Assembly (NCBI RefSeq): GCF_020080835.1
Contig: NC_058163.1
Coordinates: 22,657,904-22,721,903, forward strand
DNA: 64,000 bases
Direction: 5' to 3'
From: Cotesia glomerata
Taxonomy: Eukaryota; Arthropoda; Insecta; Hymenoptera; Braconidae
The translations under genes were made by a program, and so were the position numbers. The notes under the pieces were generated by a model, which did not search any database, had not been told where the DNA came from, and worked only from the letters and a program-made list of their open reading frames with translations. Of the stretch, positions 11,276 through 22,711 are shown piece by piece (positions within the stretch are counted from its first letter, which is position 1; every line of letters starts with the position of its first letter).

Positions 11276-12565
11276 TTTTTAAAAAAATTATATACAGCCA
11301 TATGAGGGTTTTTTTAACCAACTTATTAAATCATTGGTCATTTGGCGGAATTGAGACTGGAACTAGAGCATTAGAGACCGCTTTGCAACTAATTGCATGG
11401 AATTTGGAGGTGTCAAATGGGCCCTGTCCGGAATGATGTTGTACGCCGATAAATCAGAGCATCAACGCAATCTGAAGCGCCGCCCGGGTAAGATTGATGT
11501 GCCTGGTGTCAGCCCAATAATTGAATGCGTGTCCAAGCGTGTGTCTCAACTTACCCTGTACCCCGTCTTTGCTCGAAGCCGCTCCGGAGCGATTAATTAC
11601 CGAATGCAACACCTGGCCGAGGAATTCGCATCGCCACCAGCTCCTCAATTTACCACTTTGCCTATTGTCTTTTTATTAGGGGCATCCTTGACTAATCGAA
11701 TTTCTCGAGCTATTCCTTCTCTTTCTTCAACCTCCGACCCAGCCCCGGCCGACAAATGAAATCTTTATTTATTATTTTGCTTCATCTATTACCTTTTTTG
11801 CCGCTAATTAATTTTCATCTTGTCATCAGGAGGATGGATTTCGTTTTCTCAAAACCATTATCATTTTTTCCCCGTTCTCAATTCCTTAATTCGGGCTTTC
11901 GTTAAAGAACTTATACAAGCTATCTCCTCCAATGTCTTCGCTCTTCTACTTCTCTTTTTGATACAACCGACGTCATTCATCTAATGTTTATATGCCTTTG
12001 ATGCTTCTGACCTAAAAAACCTCTAGCCTCATACGCTTTATGCTGGATTTAGGATACCGGAACAGGGTTGTAGCTACCCTACAATCTTTTAAACACATTC
12101 GTAAGTTGGTAGAGTTATTTTTGTTATTATAACTGCTTACACCTTTTTATAAAATTTTTATACTCGATCAAAATTCTTCCATATGATTGGTTCCTAAGAC
12201 TACTCAAGATTCGAAGGGTTATTGACTTTGATTCTTGAGAAAGTTTAGAGTTTTTTTAAGGTTCTGATTTTTTAAGGGTTCGCTGGTCATAAAAAGAATT
12301 TTTTATGTTTAAGTACACTTAAATGTATCGTACTGATGGATTTATCAAAGTTTAGAAATTTTTTTTTCTAAGTTTTAGAACCTTTTAAAATTTTTTAAGT
12401 ACAATTTTTAAATTTCACCAAAACTTGTACAATTTAAAAGTTATTATTTATTGTGTCACAATTTTTTTCCTGAATTTTTATAGAAAAATTTTAAAAGTGT
12501 TATAACAAGAGTGTGCTTTCATTCGATTTCTAGATTATATTTTTCAATAATTAATTAAGAAACTA
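11276..12565. other. Noncoding; balanced block at 11330-11770
   Basis: The 120-codon frame at 11397-11759 (plus) lies in a GC-richer block. It has no motif I recognise and no clear splice borders. From 11770 on the sequence is AT-rich with nothing identifiable. Confidence 0.25.
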
Positions 12566-13344
12566 CTAACAGCCTTGCAGTCACTATGTGACTGCCGTGA
12601 CTTGTGAATTATGAATAAATAAAATTTTGCTTTATTAAATAATGACTTTTGTTAAGTTGCACTGTACTTTCTTAAATATTGTCGTTTTTAAAGATATAAG
12701 CTCATCCTGATGTTACACTCGTCAAGAGCTTTCATTTGAGTACCCACATGAATTTTTGATATATTTTTCATATATACATGTATATAAAATATATAAATAT
12801 ATAAAAAATTGATGTGGGTACTCAAATGAAAAGTCTCGATGAGGGTAACTCCAGGATGAGCTTATATCGTAGAAAATATCATCGGCAGACAAAATACGAC
12901 GTCATTTCTTAATTATTGAAATTTTTTAAGATATAAGCTCATCCCGATGTTACACTCATCAAGAGCTTTCATTTGAGTACCCACATGCATTTTCATATAT
13001 TTTTCATATATTCATATATATATAAATATATGAAAAAATGATGTGTACTTAAATGAAAGATCTTGATGAATATAATATCAGGATGAGCTTATCTTTAAAA
13101 ATGTCAATAGTTCACAAGATACAAGGTCATTTCTTAATTATGTATTTAGAGATAGAGCATTTTCGAATGCAGCATAAATACTTATCATAATAAATAGATT
13201 ATCGGTGAGAATTATATGAAACCTTTAAAAGGCACAAATTCAAGTCAAGACCTTTCCAATGATACCAAATTTAACTATAAAAACCCATTTTATTATATAA
13301 ATACACTGGCCACAAAATTTTGCTTATTCTTTTAATAATATAGA
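12566..13344 (-). mobile_element. Non-autonomous Helitron, copy 2
   Basis: On the minus strand the 5' end reads A|TCTATATTATTAA at 13344. The 3' end has the hairpin GCAGTCAC-ATA-GTGACTGC followed by a TTAG end at 12566 and then T. Two large inverted units (about 12690-12870 and 12930-13100) carry the shared words TACCCACAT / ATGTGGGTA and ACACTCATC. The 5' terminus and the A/T insertion site match copies at 18618 and 40359. There is no coding capacity. Confidence 0.7.
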
Positions 13345-13596
13345 TTAGCTCTAATAAATATTAGAACAATAAATATAATATCGCTCATTATTTAAAAAAA
13401 AATCAATTTTTTTTTATTTTGGTACTTTTAAAAATTTCCAGTGACCCCTAAAACAATATCAACCAAATGGATCTTCTATAAAGTCTTTTAAAACATAATT
13501 AATAAAAATATTTTCACAAGAAAAAATTTTTTTTGCCTCCTTAATACCTCAATTTTCAAATTAATAAATTTTTTAGATTCAAAAATAGCATCTTTA

Positions 13597-13867
13597 CACT
13601 GATAGAAGGATTTATTAGTATTAAAAAATATTTGTTAATAGTTAACAAATAATTTATTAGAGACCACTTTTTAGTATTAAACAAATATTTCTTAGTATTT
13701 AAAATGATTTGTTTGTATTTAATAAATTTGATATTCATTTATTAAATATTAATAAATCGTTTGAAAAACTAAGAAATATTTGTTAAGGACTAAAAAGTGG
13801 TCTCTAATAAATGATTTTTTTAATTTTGACGAGAATTTTTAACTACAAACAAATCCTTCTATAAGTG
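13597..13867. mobile_element. 271-bp hairpin MITE, family A
   Basis: Ends are CACTGATAGAAGGATTT and AAATCCTTCTATAAGTG, flanked by TA on both sides. The whole element folds on itself about a centre near 13735, with arms sharing AGAGACCACTTTTTAG. It has exactly the length of the copy at 54150-54420. The TA target site suits a Tc1/mariner-type mobiliser (family knowledge). The 60-codon minus frame inside it is not a gene. Confidence 0.85.
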
Positions 13868-15335
13868 TAGAAAATAATAAATATTCTTGAATATCTGACA
13901 AAAAAAATTTCGCCTAAACACGGAACATCGCGCTGTAAATTGAACTGCGGTTACCGCCGCTCGTCTCAACAAACAAAAGGTGATGTGTACACTCATGGTC
14001 GAGAAGCTCTCTCTGCACAGTGGAAAGGTCTAGAAAGAGGTCCTGTCTGCGATTGAGTTCCGGATTTATTGGACGCGGATCCAATATCGGACCCTTGCTT
14101 TGTCGAGTTTATTTACCCTCAGCTTCGGTCTTGTCTATTTTGTTGACCTTTATTGACACCCTGACAGAACTGGAGTATATTTTTCCTCGAAAGGGGCAAT
14201 AATTGGAGGCAATGCCTCGAAATATTGCTCGGAAGAATAAAGTTACCGGAGCAGAAGCGTGTGAAGCTCGAAAACGGTATTTCTCGAAATTGAATAAGAG
14301 AATGCTAATGTGTTACCCGAAAAAACAGAGTCCGAAAGCGAGCGTTTATGATCTTCCGTCTGCTGGGAACTGGAGGTTAGCTCGGACCAGGAATTCCTGA
14401 TATTTGTGGGTTCTGGGAGTGGAGGAGTAAAGAGTTGAGATAAAGAGGGCGGAAAAGAAGTAAAACGGTTGTAGGTTGTAGTTTGAGTTTGCAGTTTGCA
14501 GAGTCAACTATAGTAACCAAAAATGTGTAGTTTAGTGTAGCTCTGAAGAGGTTCGAGCGACTAAAAGGGCGCCTACCTGCCAGTAACCATTGATTACCGA
14601 AACGCTTCCCACACAATTCCAATGACCGGCGATGATCCAACCTCTGCGTCAGAAAGAGCAACTCAAATATCTCCCTCTTCGCTCTAGTCAGTTTTGTTTC
14701 GTTCCACGGCTATTCTCATCAGTGTGTGAGAATTTTTTTAGTGTAAGAGTAGGTTCCTACACAAGCTTGCCTTTTTTAGGACACTGCTCTACTCTGTTAT
14801 TGGGGATTCCACGTAATCGAGTGATGCACTCTTATTTCCACTTGTCTACATTCTTCGCCGGAGAATTATCATCAGTGAAGGCCGGGGAACACCCTCAGCT
14901 TTGTTTTATCACTGCTTTTTGGAAAATAACAGACCTATTCTTATTTTCAAATTATAAATCCATTTATTTCGGTGATCAATAATTAGCAATTCAGTTTTTT
15001 TTGTTGGGAAAGTATAATTACGGGTCAGAAATGAAGGATGTGTGAAACTGAGTCTTCTTTGTTGGAAATTGAATCCGCTAATTAGTCAGGTTAAGTATTT
15101 TAGTCTCGCGGTTCAGAAACTGATATTTAGAATTTTTTTTTTTGTATTTATATGTTTTTTTTGGTTGAGGTTCATCAAAAATATCATTGAAAAAATTTTA
15201 AAGTATAAATTTTTTTATAAAAAGATCATTTTAAAAATAAAAAACATTTTTTTGGTGAGCAAAAAAATCATTTTTTACATCAAAAGCTTTAAAATAAATT
15301 AAAAAATTAATTTTTAAAAATTTTCATGAATATTA
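13868..15335. other. Noncoding; balanced block at 13920-14990
   Basis: The block has higher complexity and several short frames (up to 116 codons at 14632-14982). None has a known domain, a signal of splicing or a good start context. It may be regulatory DNA inside the predicted intron. From 15100 it turns AT-rich. Confidence 0.25.
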
Positions 15336-15428
15336 TGGCAAAAATTACCAGCAGATTTATTAGACGCGAGTTCCTTAGAGATATTTAAAAAGAACATGTT
15401 TGAGAACTTATTATCAAATGATTTCTAA
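15336..15428 (+). pseudogene. C-terminus of LINE reverse transcriptase ORF
   Basis: The frame reads WQKLPADLLD near its start and FENLLSNDF before a TAA stop. A W-x-x-LP motif followed by S-L-x-x-FKK-x-x is the usual end of CR1/L2/Jockey-type ORF2 proteins (family knowledge). A second copy of the same C-terminus, ending in YLLSNDF, lies on the minus strand at 57487-57560. The rest of the ORF is missing, so it cannot be functional. Confidence 0.75.
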
Positions 15429-15610
15429 CATAATTGTTAATTTGACGTTTTTACCTTATCTGTGCAATATATGTATTTTAATTGAATCACTGCAATTTTA
15501 AATCTTAATTTATAACACGGAGAAAAAAGTATTGCTATTTTCACGATACAGTATAGTGATGATCACGATCCTCGTATGACTATACTTTAGATGTGCATAT
15601 GCCCGATCTA

Positions 15611-15635
15611 GTGGATCGTGATTATCACGATCCAC
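15611..15635. repeat. Perfect palindrome in left arm of family F
   Basis: GTGGATCGTGAT, one spacer base, then the exact complement. It has a counterpart at 16586-16606 in the right arm. Short GATCACGATC words recur near 15558 and 16768. It could be a protein binding site or a DNA hairpin used in transposition. Confidence 0.85.
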
Positions 15636-15820
15636 ATGGATTCGGATATCGAGTGTCTATATTGCTATGGTTTATAGATGATTAAGTTGTCTTTAATTAA
15701 ATGTTAATTATATTTTATTGCAGATTATTATTTTTTTAGTTTTTTGGTATATTATTGTTATTAACATAAATAAAAATTTCTATTGTAGCTTGATTAGTTT
15801 AAAATTTTTGTGTAGATTAA

Positions 15821-15998
15821 TGCCATATCAAAGCAAATTTTTAAGGGAGTTAGGAAAGAACGGATAGGGGAAAGGGGGGGACCTACTCAGTGGGAATTTT
15901 TCCGTAATTGAAAAAATAATCAGACAGCCCAGACTGGGAATCGAACCCAGATCTCTCGGTTACGCGCCAAGGGCTCTACCAGTTAAGCTATCCGAGAC
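15821..15998 (-). mobile_element. tRNA-derived SINE, copy 1
   Basis: 178 bp on the minus strand, nearly identical to 51389-51566. The head (15998 to 15926) is tRNA-like, with A box TAGCTTAACTGG and B box GGTTCGATTCC. The body runs through a C-rich 'cccctttcccctatccg' segment to TTTGCTTTGATATGGCA. It is inserted in TIR element F. Transcription would be by RNA polymerase III (family knowledge). Confidence 0.8.
15926..15998 (-). other. tRNA-like SINE head (pol III promoter)
   Basis: The head holds A and B boxes and a foldable anticodon arm CTTGG-CGCGTAA-CCGAG. The loop lacks the universal U33 and the unit is part of a repeat with a conserved tail, so it is not a working tRNA gene. Confidence 0.75.
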
Positions 15999-16585
15999 AA
16001 TATAATATTATTAATAATGACTTACAGCAGTTGGACTTTATCTTATATAACTTTTTTTTTTATTTTTACAAATATTATTAGCCTAGAAATTTGTATTATC
16101 GAAATATTCATTTAAAAGAGGCAAATATTTTTGTCCTAAGAAAAAAAATTTTTAATGGAATTTTTACTCCTTTATTACTGAACATACTGCATACAATTAT
16201 ATTTTTTTGTATAAAATAGTATGGGATCAAATCATTTATGCTAAAAAAGACTTTTATGAAAACAAGAATTTTATTTATTTAATACAATATATAATGTACA
16301 TTGTTTCTTCTTATCAATGCAATAGAATCATATACAATAACCACGGACACGACATTAACACAGTTGACATAGGAAGATTTATTTCTTTACTATAGCCTTC
16401 AAAAATCGACACAAGTTTTTCAAGATTCCACTCGAGTAATTTATCAACAACCCAATCATCTATATCGCTGTTGATATTAATTAACTAATTTATGTAATTA
16501 TCACTATTTCATCACCAAAATTGTAAACAAATCTACTCGTAAGAGTTTCAGACTTGGTTATGCGTGGCGGCGCTGAAGGCGTCGT

Positions 16586-16606
16586 GGATCGTGATAATCA
16601 CGATCC
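16586..16606. repeat. Perfect palindrome in right arm of family F
   Basis: GGATCGTGAT, one spacer base A, then ATCACGATCC. It is the mirror of the palindrome at 15611-15635, as expected for inverted arms. Confidence 0.85.
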
Positions 16607-17228
16607 GTTTCGCCGTAGTAAGGAAACGTTTCTTTATGATCACAATACGTTTTGACATATTCACTATACCATGGAAAGTTCATATAAAAATCCGAAGTAT
16701 AGAGTATGTCAGGTTATAATATCGTAAAAATGACGATACTGTTTTGAGCTAATCACAATACTACGTTCACGATCCACTGGATCACTATAATAGCAATACT
16801 TTTTTCTCCGTGAAGTTTACGATATAGCTTACTTTAAATCATTCTAACTCAAGGGTTTTAAAAGCGTACTTTTATTATAATTGGCCTTGTTTAAATCTGA
16901 ATTTAACATTTTATTGACCAAATTTTATTATCAAAATGATATTAATAAATCTAAGTTATAGTATACCAAATAATTCAAAAATCTCAGTATTTAAAAATTC
17001 ATAACCATAAACCAAAATTTATATCCAAATATTATAATTAATTATTCGACTGAACATATTATTGTAGCCTCTTATCTATATTTTGTATTTTATATAACTT
17101 TAAGTAATTATTGTAATAATCTAATGTATACTCATATTCATACACATTTCAAATGTAATTTAAACACCTTGCCATTCGGCCTGTGCCTTGGCATTTATCA
17201 TGAATAAATAAATAAATAAATAAATAAA

Positions 17229-18617
17229 ATTATTGTAAAATATTAATTTTTATAAAAAAATATAATAGCTAAAATTATTCTAATTAATAATTTTTTTTCA
17301 ATTTTTCAAAATAGTAGTTTTTATTTTTTATTGGAATAAAATTAAGTTAATTATTTCATTAAGTTCAAAATAAAAAATTCCAATAATTAAATCCCTTAAT
17401 TTTTGAAAAAAAAAAATTTATAATAAGAAAAATTGGATTGATCCATTAAAAAAAAAAAAAAAAATATTAATTTCTTTCATTGAATAAAAAAAAATTTTTT
17501 TGTTCTAAAATAAACAAATTTTAAATTTTTTTATTAATGTTATTCTTTTACAAAAATATAAAAAATAATCCTATAAATTCCTCCAACAACCAAAACCTCA
17601 AACCGTTTAATAAAAACAACAGACAGATAAACCCGAAAAAGTATTTTAATAAAACCCCCAACCCCTGTAATAATATTTTATTACCTGATGGGTATCAAAT
17701 AATAACAGTACTTTTGGAGGTTAAAGTTAAGAGATCGTCGTTTAATGGTATCAATTGGCCCAGTATATCACCGTCGGAATAAATCGGTACCTCTTTCGTC
17801 TCCTTTCCTCCCACACATATAAGCACACATAACCTCAGTCGAAAGTGGAAACAAAATGATAATATATAAGTATAAATATAAATATAAGTATATAGAGAGC
17901 GCAAAGGGCGAGGGAGGCGCCAGGGCGTTATTTTTTTCTTACCCGGGTCAACTAACCTTTTCATTAGTTAACCTCGCGGTCTTCAGTTTTGACTCTCCAG
18001 CCCACATCTCTTCTTAGATACAAAGAAACCCCGAATACGAATACGAATATACATCGGTATATAAAGCGCATATCGACATCGACAGTGATTCTAGCGCCCC
18101 TTTATGCCATAACCTCTAACATCTCCGCTTCTAACATCTATACAAAGTATATAATTACTTAGACCTGCTGGTGTATAATTTTCGTGGCGCCATAAAAACT
18201 TTCCGGACTTTACTTGGAGACACGTAAATACCAATTAGCAACGCGTGTAATAAATATTGATAAGTAATATAAATATTCATTTATTTTTCTTGTTGTTCAT
18301 TCGCGCCCCCGTGACTTTTAATGTATCAAATGATTTATAAAATCAATAACAAAAAATTGTAATAAAAAAAGTGCCATTTCTGGGATGAATATTGAAAAAG
18401 TTATTTGACGATAAAAGCCAAAAGTGAACTTTTTTTTGATTTTTTAAACTACGAAATTAATTGAAAAAAATACCAATCTGACTTACTCTGGACACGCGGG
18501 GATATAACTTTAAAAATTCACAGAAATTTAATAAATTATAATCATCAGGTTCAAAAGTTATTTCTAAAAGAACAAGTCAAAATGTTTATAATTAATGTAT
18601 GTTATATAAATATATAA
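17229..18617. other. Noncoding stretch
   Basis: AT-rich to about 17700, then a more balanced block at 17700-18260 with simple tracts ('ataagtataaatataaatataagtat' near 17865 and 'cgaatacgaatacgaatat' near 18033). No gene or transposon end is seen. Confidence 0.3.
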
Positions 18618-19696
18618 TCTATATTATTAATAAAATGAGCAAAATTTTGTGGCCAGTGTATTTATATGCCAAAATGAGTTTTTATGGTTAAATTTAATAT
18701 CGTTGGAAAAGTCTTGACTTGGAGTTGTGCCTTTTTATGGTTTCATATCATTCTCACCAATAGTCAATTTATGATGTTAAGTATTTAGGCTGCATTCGAA
18801 AATGTTCTGTCTCTAGATACATAATTAATAAATGACCTTGTATCTGGTGAACTATTGACATTTTTTGTTAAATTGCACTGTACTTTCTTAAATATTGACA
18901 TTTTTAAAGATATAAGCCCACCCCGACGTTACACTCATCGAGACCTTTCATTTAAGTACCCACATAATTTTTTTATATATTTATATATATTATGTATATG
19001 TATATATGAAAAATATATCAAAATGCATCTGGGTACTCAAATGAAAGCTCTTGATGAGTGTAACATCTGGATGAGCTTATATCTTTAAAAACGTCAATAA
19101 TTAAAAAAATGCGGTGCAAAATTTAACAAATGTCTTGTGAACTATTGAAATTTTTGAAGATATAAGCTCACCCTGACGTTACACTCATTGAGACCTTTCA
19201 TTTGAGTACCCACATCATTTTTTCATATATTTATATATATTATATATATGTATATATAAAAAATATATCAAAATGCATGTGGGTACTCAAATGAAAGCTC
19301 TTAATGAGTCTAACATCAAGATGAGCTTATATCTGAAAAAATGTCAATAATTAAGAAAATGCCATTGTATCTTGTCAACTAATGATATTTTTCAAGATAT
19401 AAACTCACCCTGGTATTAAACTCATCAAGACCTTTCATTTGAGTACCCACATCAATTTTTCATATATTTATAAATATTATATATATGTATATATAAAAAA
19501 TATATCAAAATGCATGTGGGTACTCAAATGAAAGCTCTTGATAAGTGTAACATTGGGGTGAGCTTATATCTTTAAAAATGTCAATATTTAAGAAAGTACA
19601 GTGCAATTTAACAAAAGTCATTATTTAATAAAGCAAAATTTTATTTATTTATAGTTCACAAATCACGGCAGTCAATATTGACTGCAAGGTTGCTAA
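18618..19696 (+). mobile_element. Non-autonomous Helitron, copy 3 (best preserved)
   Basis: Starts A|TCTATATTATTAATAAAATG and ends with the perfect 18-bp palindrome GCAGTCAATATTGACTGC, then seven bases, CTAA and T. These are the diagnostic Helitron ends: 5' TC, 3' hairpin, CTRR, insertion between A and T. The body has three large inverted units (about 18905-19090, 19155-19340 and 19400-19580) with arms of about 55 bp. Internal frames such as 18855-19088 are by-products of the repeats. It needs an autonomous partner for movement. Confidence 0.8.
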
Positions 19697-20837
19697 TTCT
19701 TATTAATTTTCTAGTGTGCTTATAAAAGTCATAAAAAATTTCAATCATTTTCAAAATGTCATTTAATTTAATAAAAATATTTTTACGTTTTTTTTTTGCA
19801 CTGAAAAAATAAAGAAAGAGGTTCAAAATTTGTTTCTTCTAAATAATTTTAATTCTAACAAAAAATGATAAACTTTTGGACAAAAAAATGATGAAATTAG
19901 TTGAACAATAAAAATCAGAACCGCCCAAAAAATTCTTTCTCACCGAAAAAAGCAAAGTTTAGAGGGTTGATCAAAAATACAATGATTGTTAGCACTCAGG
20001 AGTAAAGTATACCGAAATAAAATGAAAAGCATGTGATTTTATAAATATTAGCATAATCACCAGGATTTAATCCGTTTTTATAATACTTTCAACGTTTGCT
20101 CTTTCTCTCTATGGATATATGGATATATATAGTATATAAGACGACTGTTACGTTGGTAGCAAACGCAGAGAAACTAAATAATGAATAGGATAGTTTCTGG
20201 TATTCGATGATTATACTTATTCGCGACCGGCAAATTATACATTTGTGGTTTCAGACGTTCTTTCTCTCCAACTCCGACTCCAACTCTCCTCGAGGTCAGC
20301 GGGACCATTCGTACCAAGAACTTGCGGGCGGAGTTTTTATTCTTCACTCTCTCTGCTCTTGTTCTTACATATTTCGGTTTATTTTTTCCTACAAAATCAA
20401 AATCAGACTCACCACTAACACTCGCACTCTCTAACTCAACTTTCGCGAGTTTTGCCACCCACCAACGTCGCGATTATCGAGAGTAATCTTCCACTTTGGG
20501 GTTTGTTCTTGCAGACATTATCTTTGTTCCTGCATTGGCTCTAGTGTCGATAAATCATTCCTATCCTCGTAAATCACTCACAGTATTAGTATTAGTATTA
20601 GTATTAGTACGAACAAAATTTGTAAATAAAAATTTTTTTAAATAATAATAAATTTAAAAGCTTATATTGTTATACGAGACGGCGGAAATTTGAATCTTTA
20701 TTTTCAAAATTCTCGCTCGAGAATTAATGATACGGTACAATTGACAAGGACCTTTTTTGTAGAAAACTAAATCCTTTATAAGAAAAGGCTCTTATCACTT
20801 TTTTTGTAGCTTCAATATTTTAGCAACAACAAGTACT
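19697..20837. other. Noncoding; TATTAG tandem at 20584-20607
   Basis: Holds a balanced block at 20160-20560 with overlapping short frames on both strands and no motif, and four perfect TATTAG units at 20584-20607. A low-complexity dispersed repeat lies at 20720-20830. Confidence 0.4.
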
Positions 20838-21630
20838 TTAAGGGAGTATTCTGGTCTAGAAGCATGAAAGTTCAGGTGATTTTTAAAGTGCCGTAAAAAA
20901 AGGCAATCAATATTTTTACCATCCATTTTTTTATAAGTTATTTATTAACATTATAAGAATACAGAAAAAAAATAAAAAAAGTTGAAAATTCAAAAAATTA
21001 GCAGCTGATTCAGTGGGAGGGGGTCTCAAAAAATTGGCACGTGGCGATACCTACGATTCCAACCCTTCTAATAATCAGAAATAAAAAATAAAAAAGAATA
21101 TTAATCTAGAGTAATGTCGCTATGGTTGGAACTACGGAAAAGTTAAAAAAAAATTTTTTCACAAAATAGCGACTGCCTGAAAAAAAAAAAAAAAAAAATA
21201 AAAAAAAAACATCTTTTTTACCACTTTTTTTGACTTTTCGAATTTTTTTAAAATAGTAAAAATTGAAATTTAGAAATGATCGTAGTTCTAACGATTGCGA
21301 TATTGCTCTAGATTAATAATCTTTTTTATTTTTTTGTTTCCGAATGATAGAAGGGTTGGAATCGTGGATATCGTCACGAGCCAATTTTTTGAATTTTCAA
21401 CTTTTTTTATTTTTTTTTTGCATTCTTATAATATTAATAAATAGCTTGTAAAAATGTATAGTACACTGAAAAAAAAATTAACTTGATTCAAGAGAAAAAC
21501 TCTTGAACCAAGAATATAATTTTGAAGAGGATAATTGTCTTGAATCAAGTCAGAAAATTCTTGAATCAAGTAAAATTTCCTTAAATCAATAATTTTTCTA
21601 TTAAAATCAAGAATATTAAGTTCTTCAAAA

Positions 21631-21705
21631 GGCGCGCAGTAGCCCTATCGGATCCGGCTCTTTCTTACCAAAGCATTGGACCGGGTTCGAGTCCGGCGTA
21701 CACCA
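21631..21705 (+). other. tRNA-like block inside MITE (level 2)
   Basis: GGCGCGCAGTAGCCC at the start, GGGTTCGAGTCC as a perfect B box, and an ACACCA end. The A-box region (TAGCCCTATCGG) is imperfect. The fold is only partly tRNA-like. It is best read as a tRNA-derived pol III promoter or SINE head captured in a DNA transposon, not a tRNA gene. Confidence 0.5.
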
Positions 21706-21792
21706 ATGAATATTTTCAATATTTAAGTGTATTATTCTGCTCAGCCCAAAAAAATAAAAAACGAATTCCAATCTCAAAAAGTTTACCCCCTA

Positions 21793-22515
21793 CACGGAAA
21801 AAAATTTCTGGGAAAATTTACAATACAACTATTGTAAACCTGGACTATACTTTCATTACTATTAATTTTCAAATATTTTAGAAGAAAATTTACTATTTAT
21901 GCATGAAATTTTACAATTTACGATTAGACTAAATACGATATTACTATTGTAAAAAGTAAGAATTAAAATTTCCAGTGCTGCCTCTGTATCTTTCCAATAG
22001 AACTATAACAAATTTTACAATAGTTGAATTGGAATGTTTGTCAATTAGTGTGAGCGATGACCGTGCACAGCGCTAGACTCTGAGTTTATGTAAATGTTGA
22101 AGGACACAAATATTAGTTTACCTCAGATAGCGTAGAGGGAGAGTCTCTGGCTGCCAACAAAGAGTTCTGGGTTCGATTCCCGGATAGGACGAAAATTCCG
22201 ATTTCTTTTTTCGGTTACTGTATTGGTACTAATTAGTCCAACCTCCTATCTCTCTCCCTCCCTAAAATTTCTCTTAAAAAAAACGACTGTCAATTTTTAC
22301 AATAGTTGAATTGTAAAGTTTACAAATACATATTGTATAATTTGCTCTATATTATCCGACTTTTTAAGTTTCTTGTTAGCCTTGCTTGTTGGATAAAATT
22401 TACAATAGTAGATCGTAAAAATTACTAAATGAGAAGTACAGTCCACCGTTACTATTTAATTTAATAAAAATTACGATAGTGAAATAGTAAAAATTCCTTC
22501 AATTTTTTTTCCGTG
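21793..22515. mobile_element. TA-flanked MITE, third level of the nest
   Basis: Ends CACGGAAAAAAATTTCTG and AATTTTTTTTCCGTG with TA at 21791-21792 and 22516-22517. The interior repeats 'acaatagt/actattgt' words in inverted order (for example near 21824 and 22400). It carries a tRNA-like block at 22121-22191 followed by a C/T-rich tail, like a SINE. Its CACGG end resembles that of family F (15516-16812). Confidence 0.8.
22121..22191 (+). other. tRNA-like block inside MITE (level 3)
   Basis: A box TAGCGTAGAGG and B box GGTTCGATTCC are both good, at about the spacing of a tRNA. A 'ccaacctcctatctctctccctccc' type segment follows at 22240-22264. This resembles the body of the SINE at 51389-51566, so it is probably a related SINE inside the MITE. 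Confidence 0.6.
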
Positions 22516-22711
22516 TACCGTAGTCGCTCATGACCTTAGTAGTTTATGCGACTTTAAACAATTAAAAAAAAAAAAAAAAAAAGTTCTCGAAAATTATATA
22601 CTTGATTCAAGAATATTTTTTTTTCTGTGTATAAATATTGATTGCCTTTTTTTACGGAACTTTAAACATTACCTGAAATTTCATGCTTCTAGACCAGAAT
22701 ATCCCCTTTAA

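Larger units (their letters stand above)
15516..16812. mobile_element. TIR element with internal GATCGTGAT palindromes, family F
   Basis: The ends CACGGAGAAAAAAGTATTGC and GCAATACTTTTTTCTCCGTG are perfect inverted repeats. Each arm also carries a near-perfect palindrome made of GGATCGTGAT and its complement. The interior is AT-rich with a 62-codon frame (16207-16395) that has no known motif. A SINE sits at 15821-15998. The element lies inside LINE copy 2, so it is younger than that LINE. It encodes no transposase. Confidence 0.8.
15336..17228 (+). mobile_element. LINE 3' end, copy 2, split by a TIR element
   Basis: The element starts with the last 30 codons of a LINE ORF2 (15336-15428) and runs into an AT-rich 3' UTR. 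It is interrupted at 15516-16812 by a TIR element, continues, and ends with GTGCCTTGGCATTTATCATG and an AATA/TAAA tail (about 17203-17228). The same tail block is found at 120-412 and 56878-57570 (both minus). The 5' truncation and short tandem tail are typical of CR1/L2/Jockey-like non-LTR elements; the clade is not resolved. Confidence 0.7.
21464..22629. mobile_element. TA-flanked MITE, second level of the nest
   Basis: Ends are CACTGAAAAAAAAATTAACTTGATTCAAG and CTTGATTCAAGAATATTTTTTTTTCTGTG (only ends shown in part), with TA target duplication at 21462-21463 and 22630-22631. It belongs to the CACTGA...TTCAAG style of family C. It contains a tRNA-like block at 21631-21705 and a second TA-flanked element at 21793-22515. 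Confidence 0.8.
20842..22707. mobile_element. TTAA-flanked palindromic element, outer shell of a nest
   Basis: Ends are GGGAGTATTCTGGTCTAGAAG and CTTCTAGACCAGAATATCCCC, flanked by TTAA at 20838-20841 and 22708-22711. The left arm (20842 to about 21180) is matched by a right arm in two parts: about 21230-21461 and 22630-22707. The missing junction is the TA-flanked MITE at 21464-22629; removing it restores the match to the left arm. The TTAA site suits a piggyBac-type mobiliser (family knowledge). No coding capacity. Confidence 0.85.

Noticed and set aside
11397..11759. 120-codon plus-strand frame
   Set aside because: No family resemblance, and no clear exon borders or start context.
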